DNA of 64,000 nt, taken from the NCBI GenBank assembly GCA_902805475.1, contig CADCSX010000011.1, positions 1,304,001 through 1,368,000 on the forward strand. Direction: 5' to 3'. The first letter of the stretch is position 1. Each line of letters opens with the position of its first letter. Positions 21,570-35,112 of the stretch are shown piece after piece. Position numbers and translations under genes: made by a program. The notes below the pieces were generated by a model, which saw only the letters and a program-made list of their open reading frames with translations, was not told where the DNA came from and did no database searches. The DNA comes from Entonaema liquescens (taxonomy: Eukaryota; Ascomycota; Sordariomycetes; Xylariales; Xylariaceae).

Positions 21570-24500
21570 ATGTGTGGTGTACTCGGTTTAATCTTGGGTC
21601 ACGTCAGTGACGATCCCAATTCTCCGTGTAAAGCTGCGGTAGCGCTTCATGAAGCGCTCTACTTCTTGCAACATAGAGGTCAAGATGGTTAGTTGTGTCC
21701 GCAACAAGAGCACCGACCGCATCGAGATACAAGTGGGTTATGATAGACGATTGATAAGGCTGACTTTCATTAGCCTGCGGCATAGCAACTTGCGCTGCGG
21801 GTGGCCGCATATACCAATGCAAGGTAAACCGCACAGCCATTTCGCCCTAAAATATTATCAATATCTAACGCCGATATTAGGGTAACGGAATGGCCGCCAA
21901 GGTGTTCGGTGATGGCATGAGGGTTCAAGATTTGCCTGGTTCGATGGGTATTGGACGTGAGTGCTTTTGTGGTTAAGAACCTCTTTAACCCCTATTCCCC
22001 AACTATTGAAGTCGCGTTGTTGAAACAACGAGTTTGCCACCACCCCCTTGCGAGAAGACATTTACTAACACGTAAGTTTAGATCTACGTTACCCGACCGC
22101 AGGCACTTCATCGAATGCTGAGTCGCAACCGGTAAGTCATAAAACATTCCAGCCGTGCAACCCTGATTTACTTCTTATCGAAGCGTCTTTGGGCTTTCAT
22201 TGTAGTCATCAGGGCTAATGTGTTGATAGTACGTTACAATGCCGTCCATTCATTATATCCTCCCTTAGTTGGATGGGAAAACATCCTATGGCAGGATACA
22301 TCAGCCTATTTATAAGTGTTAACAGAGAGTAGATTCTACGTTAATAGTCCTTATGGCATATGTGTAAGTTATTCATCTAGCTATCTCTCTAAAGTACTAT
22401 TCTCTTTTTGGGGCATGTTGAATACATGCAACCCTCAATTGAGATACATATCGCTCGAGGTATATGAAAGCATGTATACTCTCTTCAAACCAAGAAGTAT
22501 TTGATCGGGTCAAACGTTTATTCTTGTTGTCAAAAACTTGATCAGCTTTTCTTTAATAAACCGTTTACTGATTAAAGACGCTACAGTTTGCTCACAATGG
22601 GAACCTTATCAACGCCCCCGAGTTACGTGCATATCTAGACACAGTCGCCCACCGACACATAAATACAGATAGCGATAGCGAGCTGTGAGTCAATACTCAA
22701 CCCTCACTCATGGTTATGATGATATATAAAACACGGCAAGGGTGACCGAGGCTAACAAGCAGTTCTAGTATGCTTAACGTGTTTGCAAACGAACTGAATG
22801 AAACCGGGAAGGCCAGAGTCAACACAGACGACATATTCAGTAAGTTTTCCAAGCTCGCTAGCCTGCTAGCTCATTCTCGTCACATATTCCCACTGCTTTT
22901 CTATTTATCTAGAATGTTCTCCAGAATATTTAATAAGATGCTAACGCATTATAGACTCCCTAGGCCGAATGTATGATCGTTGCTCGGTGCGTCGCGCGAA
23001 AATCGTGATCCAATGTAAGACTTGTACTAACTTTTCGGCTAGGGCGGTTGGGCTTGTACTGCTATGATTGCAGGGTTCGGAGTTCTGGGCTTCCGCGACT
23101 CTTACGGCATCAGACCCTTAGTTCTTGGAGAGAAGAACTCAGAAACGCTTCCGGGTGCGAAAGACTACATGCTTGCATCGGAGTCTATTGCCCTACGCCA
23201 ACTTGGTTTCCGTAATATTCGGGATATCTTACCCGGCCAGGCCGTCTTCATCCAGAAGGGTCGAGCACCCGTTTTCCATCAGGTTCAGAAGCCGAAGGCT
23301 TACTCACCTGATATATTTGAATATGTATGTCAACACTCCACATCGTCAGCGCACCCTCTTGGCTGAAGATTTACGCCCTACGTCTCGGGAACCCTTCGTC
23401 TTGAAATGACATGAGATATTTGATTGATGCACAGGATTTTGCTGATTATTTACCTTCTAGGTTTATTTTGCACGACCCGATACAGGTTAGTCTCCAATGC
23501 CCTCGTCTGTTGTCAACCTTCTTATTTTCTAACAATGGTTATAGTAATGGATGGTATCAGCGTCCACGCTTCCCGGCAGCGAATGGGATATAAACTAGCT
23601 GATAAGATACGCGAACTTCTTGGAGATGAAGCTATCAAGGATATCGATGCCGTTATTCCGATACCTGAAACATCCAACACAGCAGCAGCAAGCGTTTCTG
23701 AACGCTTGGGCAAGCCTTACTGCCAAGGTTTTGTCAAGAACAGATACGTATTCAGAACATTCATGTTCGTCGCTCTCACTTCCCTGATCGAATTACAGCC
23801 CTTATAAACCCATATATGAAACAAGCAATGATCATTCCTGCCTTCGGTATGGGTCGTTGTCGCTAATCAGGTATTTATAGTATGCCGCAGCAAGGAGCTC
23901 GCCAAAAAGGTGTCAGAAGGAAACTTAGTGCTATACAAACCGAATTCGAAGGACGATGCGTTCTACTTGTGGACGATTCGATCGTAAGAGGAACGACTAG
24001 TAAGGAGATAGTGGCTATGGCGCGAGAGGCTGGCGCGCGGAAAGTAATTTTTGCGAGCTGTGCTCCACCTATTACCGCACCGCATATCTACGGTAGTAAG
24101 TAATTCGTGCCCTGCTGTGTCTTGTGATATCGTTTCTTTGAAGTATGGCCTTATAGCAGTGGTCGATTCGCTAACCTAGGCCTATACAGTTGACTTAGCC
24201 AGCCCTACAGAATTAATTGCTTCGGGCAGAGACCGGTTTGCTATTGCCAAAAGTAAGTTGAGAAATTCGTTATTTTCCCACTTGCGTATTTGGAATTGAA
24301 ATCCTTTAAAACTTAATTTGCCTGTGTGTTTCGAATGAGTACTAACCTGAGCCGCAGACATCGATGCAGAAGAAGTGATATACCAAGATCTCCATGATCT
24401 TAAGGCGGCCTGTGCGGAGCTTGCGCAACCAGACGGGCCTACTCAATTCGAGGTGGGTGTATTCTGCGGCAAGTATATTACACCGGTGCCAGAAGGCTAC

Positions 24501-24665
24501 TTTGAGCATCTGAATGAGGTGCGCGGCACGAAACGAAAGCATTCCACGCATGCACAAATTTCTAGCAGCGGCCCAACGATAATCACGGGGGTGGCCAGAC
24601 CGACACGAACGGTTTGGCACCACATGTTACAGCAGGGGGCGAAAAGGACCCAGCCGAGAAGCTGA
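21570..24665 (+). CDS. ADE4: Amidophosphoribosyltransferase (glutamine PRPP amidotransferase)
   Basis: Catalyses the first committed step of purine synthesis: PRPP plus glutamine gives phosphoribosylamine. I place 14 exons at 21570-21687, 21774-21823, 21881-21956, 22082-22131, 22328-22363, 22587-22684, 22769-22839, 22955-22986, 23043-23324, 23461-23485, 23545-23764, 23881-24095, 24190-24252 and 24358-24665. They total 548 codons, close to the family length of about 510-550. The start is fixed by MCGVLG, whose Cys2 is the N-terminal nucleophile of the glutaminase domain; HRGQDACGIAT follows. The PRPP-binding site is VLLVDDSIVRGTT, and VIPIPETSN is also conserved. Exon 10 is only 25 bases. The exon 4/5 junction is uncertain: canonical sites add Ser-Arg before FYVNSPYG, while one base fewer at the donor would give the usual QPFYVNSPYG. 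Confidence 0.93.
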
Positions 24666-25924
24666 GAAATGGTACTATATCACCATTAGTTCGGGAAGAT
24701 ATCAGTCTTCACAATGTAGCCACTGAACCTGAGCGACGATGATAGTTTTTATTATCCATCAGAGATAGATGGGGTTAGCCGCCCAGTGAAAGACATAGAT
24801 CACTAGGCGGGATTCTCTTACAAGAGAGTCATACAATACAATTAGGAGTTGCTTTTTAGTCCATCCGAATCCAGTGTTGTCCGAGTCACCGGCCTTAAGA
24901 TGTAGTCGGGCTAACACTTTATCCTTGTCCGTGAATTAGCTTTCCTAATCAATACCTAGGTATTTAACAAGTTAGGCCAGGGAGAAATAAGTCTACATTA
25001 ATCTAGTATCTACTTAGTGAAGAGCAGAGTTTAATCGCCAGCTTAGTGCCATAAGCATTGCCTTAGGTGAATACCTACAATGAAGCTTGTAGGGTCGATT
25101 GTAATGTATAATCCTGAAGTTCAGTCTCCCTTTGGTGGGCTTTAAGGGGGGTTGGCTCACAACTCCAAGTAAGAAATGCAAGTACCAATATTATAACCCT
25201 ATTACTCCCAAATTTCATTAGTGGTATAAATGCATGTAGCCTTTCCCATGAGTCTAAAGGAAGGTTTCAATTGATTTCCTAAGTCTTATCGGGGTCGTGA
25301 CTTCTTTATCCGAAATGTTTTAAGGTAGGCACGTGCTAACTATCAGTATATCTTAGGTTAGGTACAGGCAGTCGTAGCCAACTATAGCACTCCTTCCTAG
25401 TAGGTCACGATTTCCCTTGTTAGAATACCTAGCGTCTCTCCTTCCGCTACCTTATTTACAGAAAAAATGTCATTGGTGGTGAATTCAGTTCCCCCCATCT
25501 TCTACTTCATTCAACTTCATTCATAGCTCGTCCTCGATGTTTACCATTCACTCGGCACGATCGTACCGCCAGAGGGCTCTCGGATTCCAATCTGCACTAC
25601 TAAATAATTAAAGACTACTAGTATCTCAGTCACAAATCCTATAGTATTTATATATAACTCAAGACGCCGTCGGCACATCCCCTTAAGCCTTTAGCCATCC
25701 GCCTCATACCTTACCGTTTTATTTACTATAGCTCACCCGATAAGGTTTCCTCTCTTGTAACCGTCAGGAGCCAAGGTCCGGCATTACTGACGGCATATAC
25801 CTATTTTTCGCTATATATAAACCATCAACTCTATAATTTACTGATCCGTAAATCCAGCAAGCGATATTATTCGATATACCCAACAATCCTGTAGGCATAC
25901 GGCAGTGACCGGTATCTATACAAG
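24666..25924. other. Intergenic, 3' flank of ADE4 and promoter of the glycosylase gene
   Basis: 1.26 kb, AT-rich, containing one TACCTAGGTA palindrome at 24953-24962. No gene signal on either strand. Confidence 0.4.
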
Positions 25925-27669
25925 ATGCCGAGACGCAGTCGCAAAGCACGTACTTCACCCATTAAGGGAGGATGGGATGTTTTGCCTCATGGCATGGGTG
26001 TTTCCCTAACAGCTAAGGGTCAAGAAGTCGAGTCTCCGATTCCGACACCCCCCGTCGCCGAGTCAGCGTCCTCTGCGGAATCGCATTCTCTCGGCGAGCC
26101 ACCATCTTCCATAGATTCAACGCCCATAACTGTAACCACTACCCCTGAGGAAATCACTTTAGTAGCGGCGGGAATTGCCTCTCCGGCATCTACTAAGCTT
26201 AACATTGCCGAAGATGATACCGCGCCTCAAAGTACTAGACGCAGGATCATCATCAAACTCAAGGTCCCTAAACAAGTTTATTTAGACAAAGTCCTAGAGC
26301 CTGATGGGAATCTTACATCTGAGCTAAAGATAGCTGAGGAAAAATGTAAGACGGAGGATGTCGAGACGACTACTGTACAGAATACAGGGCGACAGTTACG
26401 TCCGAGAAAGCCGAGGCCACTACCAGTAATGTCAAAATTCGACGTGGATAATGATGCTTTAGCCGCGGCAGAACAGATCGCTAACGAGCAGAGTAGTAAG
26501 GGGGGACTTGGAAAACGAAAGCGAGCAGCAACAGCTAGCCCTGCCACGGTTGATGAAGAGTTCGATGCTGCTACCTCCTTACCTAAATCAAAGAGGGCGA
26601 GGATCCAGGCTGCAAAGGCAATCGAGGGCCATTCCAAAAGTATAGCCAAGAAAACAAAGGACAACCCATATGGCCTAATGCCACCAGGCGATAGCCCCTT
26701 TCCCGAATGGCTAGCACCAAGCAGCAAGCAATGCGAAGAAGTTCACAGTTTGCTCACAGAGATGCATGGTGAAGTCAAACCACCTGAAGTCATTTCTGCC
26801 CCTTCACTCGAAGTAATGGGGTGTGGCGAGGTCCCTTCCGTACTAGATGGGCTACTTAGAACTCTCTTGAGTGGCGCCACAAGGATAGAGCACATAGATA
26901 TGACCTTGATACCCTTGGCCAGTAAATATGGCGTATCAAATGAGGGAGTAGGAAAAGAGAGTATCAACTGGAACAACGTCAGGCTGGGATCTTACGAGGA
27001 TTTGGTTGATACAATTCACTCTGGAGGACTAGCAAAAATCAAGGCCAAGTACATCAAGGCCATTCTCGATACCGTATACCAGGAAAATGCCGAGCGGGGG
27101 CGGCGTGTCTCGAAACTAAAGACGATACACCAGTGGAAAAGGAGACGGGTGAGCAGAAAAAATCCAAGATACAGGCCACATATCAAGATGATCTCTCCCT
27201 TGAACACCTCCGTGGCTTATCAAAACATGAAATTATCAGAGAACTCACGAAACATCCTGGGATTGGCGTCAAGACTGCGGCATGCGTCATTCTTTTCTGC
27301 TTTCAAATGCCCTGCATTGCTGTGGACACTCACGTCTATAGGTTTTCCAAGTGGCTGGGATGGGTACCGAAAAATGCCGATGTGACCGATACCTTCAGTC
27401 ATCTCGAAGTTCATTGTCCAGACCATCTTAAGTATGGCTTACACCAATTATTCATCCGACATGGCCAAAAATGTGGCAAGTGTAGCTCGAGTACCGCCGA
27501 GGGAACAGCAGATTGGGATACACTTCCTGAGTGTCCCTTGGAGGGCCTCCTTAATCGTTATGATAAGAAGCAGTCAAAGGCCAAATCCAAACCTACTAAG
27601 AAAGATCAACATAAAGATGAAGAGCTAGATGAGAAGGAAGAGCAAGAAGGATCTATGGATGAGCCTTAA
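25925..27669 (+). CDS. HhH-GPD DNA glycosylase (endonuclease III-like), one apparent frameshift
   Basis: Base-excision repair glycosylase/AP lyase. A basic, Ser-rich N-terminal half of about 280 residues with nuclear-type KRKR patches precedes the HhH-GPD domain. The helix-hairpin-helix and active site read HPGIGVKTAACVIL with the catalytic Lys, and AVDTHVYR with the catalytic Asp. A partial Cys pattern (CGKC...ECPL) follows, then a Lys/Glu-rich tail ending at TAA 27667-27669. The reading frame changes after KYIKAILDTVYQENAER, at the G5 run 27096-27100. One more G would join the two frames into 581 residues and keep an acidic linker (LETKDDTPVEKETGEQ). No intron of normal length fits. Sequencing error and real frameshift are both possible; the coding signal continues strongly past the break. 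Confidence 0.85.
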
Positions 27670-28749
27670 TATCACCCCGCATGGCCCAATGAATTAGCTT
27701 GTGCTTGCCCCGTTGAATTACAGTGCTCTATTCACTGAAGAAGAGGGCACTTTCATCAATTTGCTTATCTAAAATCCAAAAGTTATACAGGGAGAAATAG
27801 CTAGATAGAACTCATTCAAGGAAGACATTTGCGGATCCGTTAATAGCATGGGCAACAACAATAGGCATTCAGATAGAACGGTACTAAGGTACCTAGGTAG
27901 CTAGATAAAATATGCGATGGGATTTTAGATCGATGTGATCCATTTCAAACTGTGAATTATTTAGCTGATATATTGATGCGATGTTTTCGAGCTGATGGGT
28001 TGGTGGATGAGGTACGTCAGTTACGGGGGTACCTAGAAGAAAAAGTCGTGACTTTGAAGCTTCCTTTCGTGAGTCTAGCATGCCTCGTTACGTACAACCA
28101 TCATACGTAATTCACGCTTTCAAAAACAAAACCCTGTCCCAACCAATCTAAAACCAAACCTTATCATATTTTTTTTTATCTCCTTTGACACGCACAAGAT
28201 AAAAGGGATAGTACAGTCCTCTGGTCCTTGAGGAAATAGTTAGGTAAGCACATTTAGTAAGCCCCACCCCCATGCAAGCAAAAGCGCGTTCCCTTGGTTG
28301 GTCTTACATTGTCTGGCGTAATTGGTTTCTTATCGATTAAGTCACTTTGGCACGGTACCTTGAAACTTCACGCGCCAGAACCTTAGAAGCATATCACATA
28401 CAATTCAACGCGAAAGTATCGCTCCCTTTTCAACTTCTTTCGCGCGAGGCTATGTTTACCAGTACAGCAGAACGTACCTGTTGTACTAGCTCTCGCATTC
28501 AATTCATATCTTTTTCTTTTGTCAAACTACTTTCATTATAATTTCTAAGTAGGCGAGCCCGAATATCCCGTGTAAATTTAATCTACGTAATTATATTTAT
28601 CTGAATTAAAGTACTGACCCTCCGCCATTTAGCTTTAAACGAGGATTCCTACACGAAAGGAAAACCAAAAGCAAGTCGGATTCAGCCTTCGATTTCTATT
28701 TACGACGTTGATTTGGGGCCTATAGCGACATGCCCCGATACATTTCAAC
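27670..28749. other. Intergenic, SEN1 promoter side
   Basis: 1.08 kb between two rightward genes. It holds one TACCTAGGTA palindrome (27890-27899) and pyrimidine-rich tracts before SEN1. The 60-65 codon frames here have no supporting signal. Confidence 0.4.
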
Positions 28750-31700
28750 ATGTCCGTCCCTCAAGTACTTGTGAATGCTTTCGATAATTTCCGCGAGTTC
28801 CCCGAGACTTCCCACCTATGTTGTCCGAAGGTTTCCGACGAAGATGACGAGATTTACGACGACCCAGATGCTCCTAGCAAAATCAGTCCCGCTGAGAAGC
28901 AGCAGAGGATCGAGGAAGGTAAAGAGAGGTTAAATCAGACATATATATGTTCATTGGTATTAGGACTGGCCGAGGACTCGGCTGGGGATCTAGGACAGGA
29001 GTTTGGGGTGCGAACCAACAATTTCCTGAGGCTATGCCCAACTTGTGTACGCAATTGGCACAAGGGGCGCAAGTCCTTTCTTAAGGACATCTCCTTGTAA
29101 GGTTAATCTTGGTCACATTTTTAGGAATGTGTGCTAACCCATAGAATAGGGCTTATGACGACAGCGTTGTATCCGAGATGGAAGACCGCCTGAACCAATT
29201 CGACTTTAGCCGTATCACGCAGGGCCTCGAAGCCGCCGCCGAGTTCATTAATTCCCACAACGGCGTGGCCGGCCAGAGTACTTTCCTTAAGGAGGAGAAG
29301 GAGGAACTCCTTATCTCTCTCTACGAAGCTATTTGCTGCATGCCATACTTAAGCTTGCCGGAAAACCGAAAGCAGTTCAATTTTGTCTTCGAGTCAATTC
29401 AGAAACGAAAGATCCTCAAGCTAGACGAGATCCTCCCGACTATGACCTTCTTTCTCTTTGACGAGAACGAAATTCGCAATAGATTTGCTGTCCACACATT
29501 CTCTCGACAGCCCTCTATTACTGCCGAAGACTTTGAATGGGCAATTCACGACAACCTAGCAAATGCCATTCTAAAAGCCAACGATATCAATGCATCTCCC
29601 CAATTTCTACTTCGATTTTGGCAAGGCTTTCTCCATATCCTCAATGTTCTTGACGAGAACCTTGTGTTCCATTCCTTGCGAGCAATGTCCGTCCAACCAA
29701 GCATATACGATTTAATGCTGGCGCAAATGCCCCGAATCACTTCGGTTCCGGTCTTGAAAGTATTGCTGAAGGCCTTTTGTTCTTTGATACGAAAGTCGCC
29801 TAAAGCATTCTGGGACGCATATAGTCATTATTCCCACACTGCTGTTGCTGAGCAGATATTAGGGAGCCCTGCCTTTAGATCACTACTCACCCAATCTGGA
29901 GAGCACGATTTGATGTTGGAAGGTCCCGCAGCTATTTCTTGGGTAAAGCCTTTCGTAGAATCGATTCCTACACACCAAAAGAGTGATGCGTGTGATTCCC
30001 TTTTACATCATTTTCTACAGAAATATGCCCAGGACTCGAGCATGACGCCTGGAGGGAAACTGGCGTGTACCCTCGCGGCGGTCGAGGCTCTATCTTCTAC
30101 TCTAGAAGCATTCGCCTCGCCAAGCTACAAGTTACATGCCGGCTCTTCCACAATTCACACAAATACAGCCTTGAATCTAACGTTAAAATATAAAGATCTC
30201 ATAATCCAATTAGCTCAACTTCCGCCTAGTGACCGGCAAAATACCGCTATGTCACAAGTTGGTTTGTCTGTAATCAAGTTTGCCCTTGCTCTGGATTCCC
30301 GTATCACCGTTGAGGAGTTCAACGCACTCCAGAATAGCGATAGTCATGTCCAACGGGAGGTCAAACGAAATTCTTCAGGGATTTGGGAGGCGTTTCTGGA
30401 AATTCTCCAACCCGGCGCAGATGACCTAGCCAGGTCAATGCTAGTTGCCACAGGCCCCTTGATTGCCGTGGAGATTTTTCGGCCGCTGAAGAGGCAGTCT
30501 CTATCTCCAATCAAAAAGGAATTTAATATCGAGTTTCAGAAGACGGCTGAAGTTATTGGACGGGCTATTGAAAGGTTGGCCGACTTCAACGAATCCGCAC
30601 TTCAGAATCTTTGTCAAGATACTTCCACGATTTTACCTATCGTGGCGACTCTCGTTCATGGCGAAGAGGTTATAAGCACAGCTGGGGCATCTTTCATCAA
30701 GACAGTCACTGGCGAGGTGAGAAGGACAGACGCCGTACTCAAATTATTAGAAGGCTACTTCGTCCATGCACTATCTTCTTACACGGCAGTCGTCAACGAT
30801 GTCAACGAGAAGATGTCCCTTTGGTCCCCACAATTTAATATTATTCGATATTCGAGAGATATACTTAGCAGTCTCTGCGACCCGACATCTGGCATACTCC
30901 GTTCAAAAGATTTGACTGATACAGAACGAGAAGTTCTTGGAAATTGGTGGAATTCGCAATGGATCTTTCTTGACAACGCCTTTACTCAGACAGAAGACTG
31001 GAGCAGATTGATTGATATGGAAACTATGAAGAATTTTTGTCGAGAGGCTATGGAGCTTGCCGAGGCTCTCCTAGCCCAGGATGGTCTTTTGGCCTCCGCC
31101 TTGAGCCCTCAATCTGCCCATTCCGCTTCAGTCGATAATAGTGAACAGCCTGAGAAGGAGGCCATGAGAGATATTCTCGAGCAGCCGCGCAAGTACTGTC
31201 TTGGGCTTTGCAAGATGCTCCGTCTGAAAGATTTGTACCTTGTTACAGTAATTGTCAGCGTTGTTGGGAAGCTTATGAGACGACTGGTAGAATTTGACAT
31301 GGAGCTTCCCTCGCAGGCTCTTGCATTCGTCAAGAATACCTGCATTAAAAACAAGGATGGGAGATATAATACTCAGACAAATATGAATGAACGTCAACGT
31401 GCCGAGCTTATCAGGGCATTGGGAGAGGATAACCAGGAAGATGATATCCAGATTATTTCGGCCAGGAAGAGCGAGCCTCTCAAACGACAAACTAGGCTTG
31501 ATGCTTGGTCAAAGTCAAGCTCTGATACATCGGTACCAACTGGCTCCCAGAGAGAAAGGATAGCAGTCAGATCAAGCAAGGACGACATACGTGAGCTGCT
31601 CAAAACCTCTTCTTCAGATAAGACTCGGGCTACATTGGAGTTGATGAAAGCTCGTCAAGCAGAGCGAAAAGCTCCAGCTCCAGTCGTTGACGTGGGGGCC

Positions 31701-34700
31701 ATCCGCGAAAAGCGTCAGAAGGAGGCAGAGGAAAAGAAAAGGAGAAACGCCGAAGCTATTGCTAGAGCTAAGGCTCTACGAGCTCCTAAACCGCTCGTCG
31801 GCGGCGAAGGGTCCGGTCTCCAGGGGCTTTCCGGCGTACAGGGCAAGGACCACGCACCTCAGAAAAGCGAGATTATGGTCAACTCTTCCTCCGAAGATGA
31901 GGAAGATTCAGACGATGATGCCGAATTCTTGGCCCGGTCTGCTGCAGGGCAGAAAGGCTCCAAGAGCGGGCAATTTGCGAAACCTAATGTGCGTCTACCG
32001 GTGAAGAAGGTAAAGATTCAACGCTCTGCAAAGGATATGCGGGCGCGGTTGATCCCACCAATGGACGTTTTGCACCAGGCCATCCTCGAATGGGATATTT
32101 TCCACGAAGGCAGCGACCCTCCGAACGGCATAAAATGCTCTCAGGTCTCTGATTCGTACGGAGATCCGCGGGAGTACAAGGAGACATTCTTACCGCTTCT
32201 CATCAACGAAGCTTGGAGGTCTTTTGTGACGGCCAAAGATGAAGCAACCTCAAAGCCCTTCGGAATCAAGGTTGTAAATCGAATGAACGTTGATAAATTT
32301 GTCGAAGTTAGCACAGCCCTACCTATAACCGAAAATAAGGACAGGTTCTTATCAGAAGGAGATATCATCCTGTTTTCACATGCTGCAAACCCGTTGGAAG
32401 CAACAGGCGAGCTCCATTGTCTTGCACGAATCTGGCGTGTCCAGTTTAAGAATGGCAATTTGGAAGTACAATTCCGCTTGAGCGGCCGAGCTGGTCCTAT
32501 ACTATCCACTATGATGCCCCAGGCTGAACTTTACGCGGTTAAGATTACTAACATGACCACGATTGAACGTGAATATGCTTCTCTGGAAAGTCTTCAGTAC
32601 TATGATTTAATGCCGGAAGTGTTAGAAGCCAAGCCTTCACCCATGCTCAAATTTGGCCAGGAAGCTATTGAGCAAGTCATGCAGAACTACCAACTAAATC
32701 CTGGCCAGGCAAAAGCAATTCTTAATGCGAAAGAGAATGATGCATTTACACTCGTCCAAGGGTAAGCACAGAAATACCAGTGGGCCTTATTAGAAATCTC
32801 GCTAATTCATTCATTGTAGTCCCCCGGGAACGGGTAAAACGAAAACGATCGTAGCAATGGTAGGCGCCCTTCTAACGGGCAACTTTTCTACGACCAGCGG
32901 CACAGCTATCAAGCGACCTGGGGGACCTAATTCAGCAGGTAATAAAGGAATGGCTAAAAAACTACTGGTCTGTGCCCCGAGTAACGCCGCCGTTGACGAA
33001 TTAGTATTACGTCTCAAGGATGGTGTCAAATCCAGTACTGGCTCGTTCCATAAGATCAATGTCTTACGTCTTGGCCGTACCGATGCCATAAACGCGGCTG
33101 TAAAAGACGTGACTCTAGACGAGATGGTTAAGGCTCGCGTGGAGGGCGCTGCGAACCAGAATAATGGACCGAGCTCACGGGATTTGATGCATCAAGAGGC
33201 CGGCCAGATCAAGTCGGAGCTAGCTGATCTACGGCCGCAGCTTGAGGCAGCGAGAACTGTCGGAGATCGCACGCAGATTAATCAATTACAACGAAAATTC
33301 GATGAACTGAAACGTCGCCAGGGCCAAATTGGTGCAAAGATTGATGCCGACAAGGACAGCGGGAATACGGCTGCGAGAGAGAGTGAAATCCGACGGCGTC
33401 AAATTCAGCAGGAGATTCTTGACTCGGCACAAGTCTTATGCGCAACACTCAGCGGTAGCGGACATGAGATGTTCAAGAATTTACAAGTTGAGTTCGAGAC
33501 AGTAATCATTGATGAAGCGGCTCAGTGTGTTGAACTTAGCGCGTTAATTCCGTTGAAATACGGTTGCTCTAAATGTATCCTCGTTGGAGATCCGAAGCAA
33601 CTTCCGCCAACAGTTCTGTCACAATCTGCCGCGCGATATGGATACGACCAAAGTCTTTTTGTCCGTATGCAGCGTAATCATCCTGATGATGTCCATCTGC
33701 TCGATACGCAATACCGTATGCACCCAGAAATCAGCCTGTTCCCCAGTCAAGAGTTCTACGAGCGACGTCTCGTGGACGGTGGTGATATGAGGAGACTACG
33801 ATACCAACCATGGCATCAAAGTGCATTGTTAGGCCCATATCGTTTCTTCGACGTGAAGGGTATTCAAGAGAAGGGCCGCAAAGGCCAATCGCTTGTTAAC
33901 TTGGAAGAGCTCAAAGTTGCCATGCAATTATATGACAGGTTAATAGCGGACTATTCATCGACCGATTTCAAGGGGAAAATTGGAATTATTACACCTTACA
34001 AGGCTCAATTATATGAACTCCGCGAGCGATTCTCTCGTCGCTACGGAGATAGAATCAAAGAGCAAATCGAGTTCAACACCACCGATGCTTTCCAGGGTCG
34101 CGAGTGTGAGATCATCATTTTCTCGTGTGTTCGAGCCAGTCCTACGGGTGGTATTGGTTTCATGACTGATATCCGACGTATGAACGTTGGTCTGACCCGT
34201 GCGAAGTCGTCGCTTTTTATCTTAGGAGACTCAAGGGCTCTAGTCCAAGGAGAGTTCTGGAATAAGCTTATCGAAGATGCTAAAGCTCGAGATCGTTACA
34301 CTGCCGGCGATGTTCTGTCTTTGCTTAGGAAGCCCGGGGTCCAGCTGCCACCTCCTGATTTCGATATCCCATCAGTACCAATGCCATCAGCACCCTACCC
34401 TCAGTCCACCAACTTTAACGGCTCTATGGAGGCGGGCGTCGGGGGCCTAAATATCACTTCAAAGAAATCGACGCAGGCCAGTGATCAAGATATAATCATG
34501 GAAGATGCTGCACCTTCGAATCGATTACCCAAAAAGAAACATCATACACCTCAGCTACCACAGACCTATACCATTATTGAGCGACCAGGGCAGGGTGGTC
34601 CAATAGATAGTTCGGCGCAAATGGGATACGGGGGACTTAATGAGCGCGGTGAGAGCGCTACGGTCATTCGTTCTTCTGAACGGCCTGTGATACACCAGTC

Positions 34701-35112
34701 GGGCCAAAAACGGCCTAGGGATGGTAGTGAAGACGGCAAAGCACCGAAGAGGGTATGTTCATCTAAACAAACCGAAACTTTTACAAACAACTAACTCGGA
34801 AATGCAGATTGCCAGCGAGACTCAAATAAGACCTCCACCAAGTGCTCCTCGAGCAATGCCACAACCGCAGGACCCATCAGCGATGGCCGTGCTAGGCATC
34901 CCCCCAAAACACTCTTCAGCAACGCGCAATCCGCCCCCTGGGCCTCCAAATGCCCCCAAGGTTCGTTACATCGTCATCATTGTCATTTTTCAGCTAACAA
35001 TAATGATTAGGGACCATCTGGTTCTGTACCACCCAAGCCACTTCCACCAAAAAGGAAACCCGCTTCTTCCTCTGATCCTTTCATCAAACGTAAACCTAAT
35101 AGACCCCGATAA
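28750..35112 (+). CDS. SEN1: SEN1-type RNA/DNA helicase
   Basis: Superfamily 1 helicase of the Nrd1-Nab3-Sen1 type, which removes R-loops and terminates noncoding transcripts; nuclear. Five exons, 28750-29096, 29150-32761, 32820-34752, 34808-34960 and 35011-35112, join without a stop into 2,048 residues, the usual length for fungal Sen1. The long helical N-terminal domain covers about residues 1-800. A charged Lys/Glu linker follows, then the helicase core: Walker A GPPGTGKT (about 1320-1327, interrupted by intron 2), VIIDEAAQC (about 1550), and QYRMHPEIS (about 1617). Motifs TTDAFQGRE and GLTRAKSS follow. The C-terminal tail is Pro-rich with basic patches (KRPRD, KRKP) suited to nuclear import. 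Introns are 50-58 bp with clear GCTAAC or similar branch points. Confidence 0.96.
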
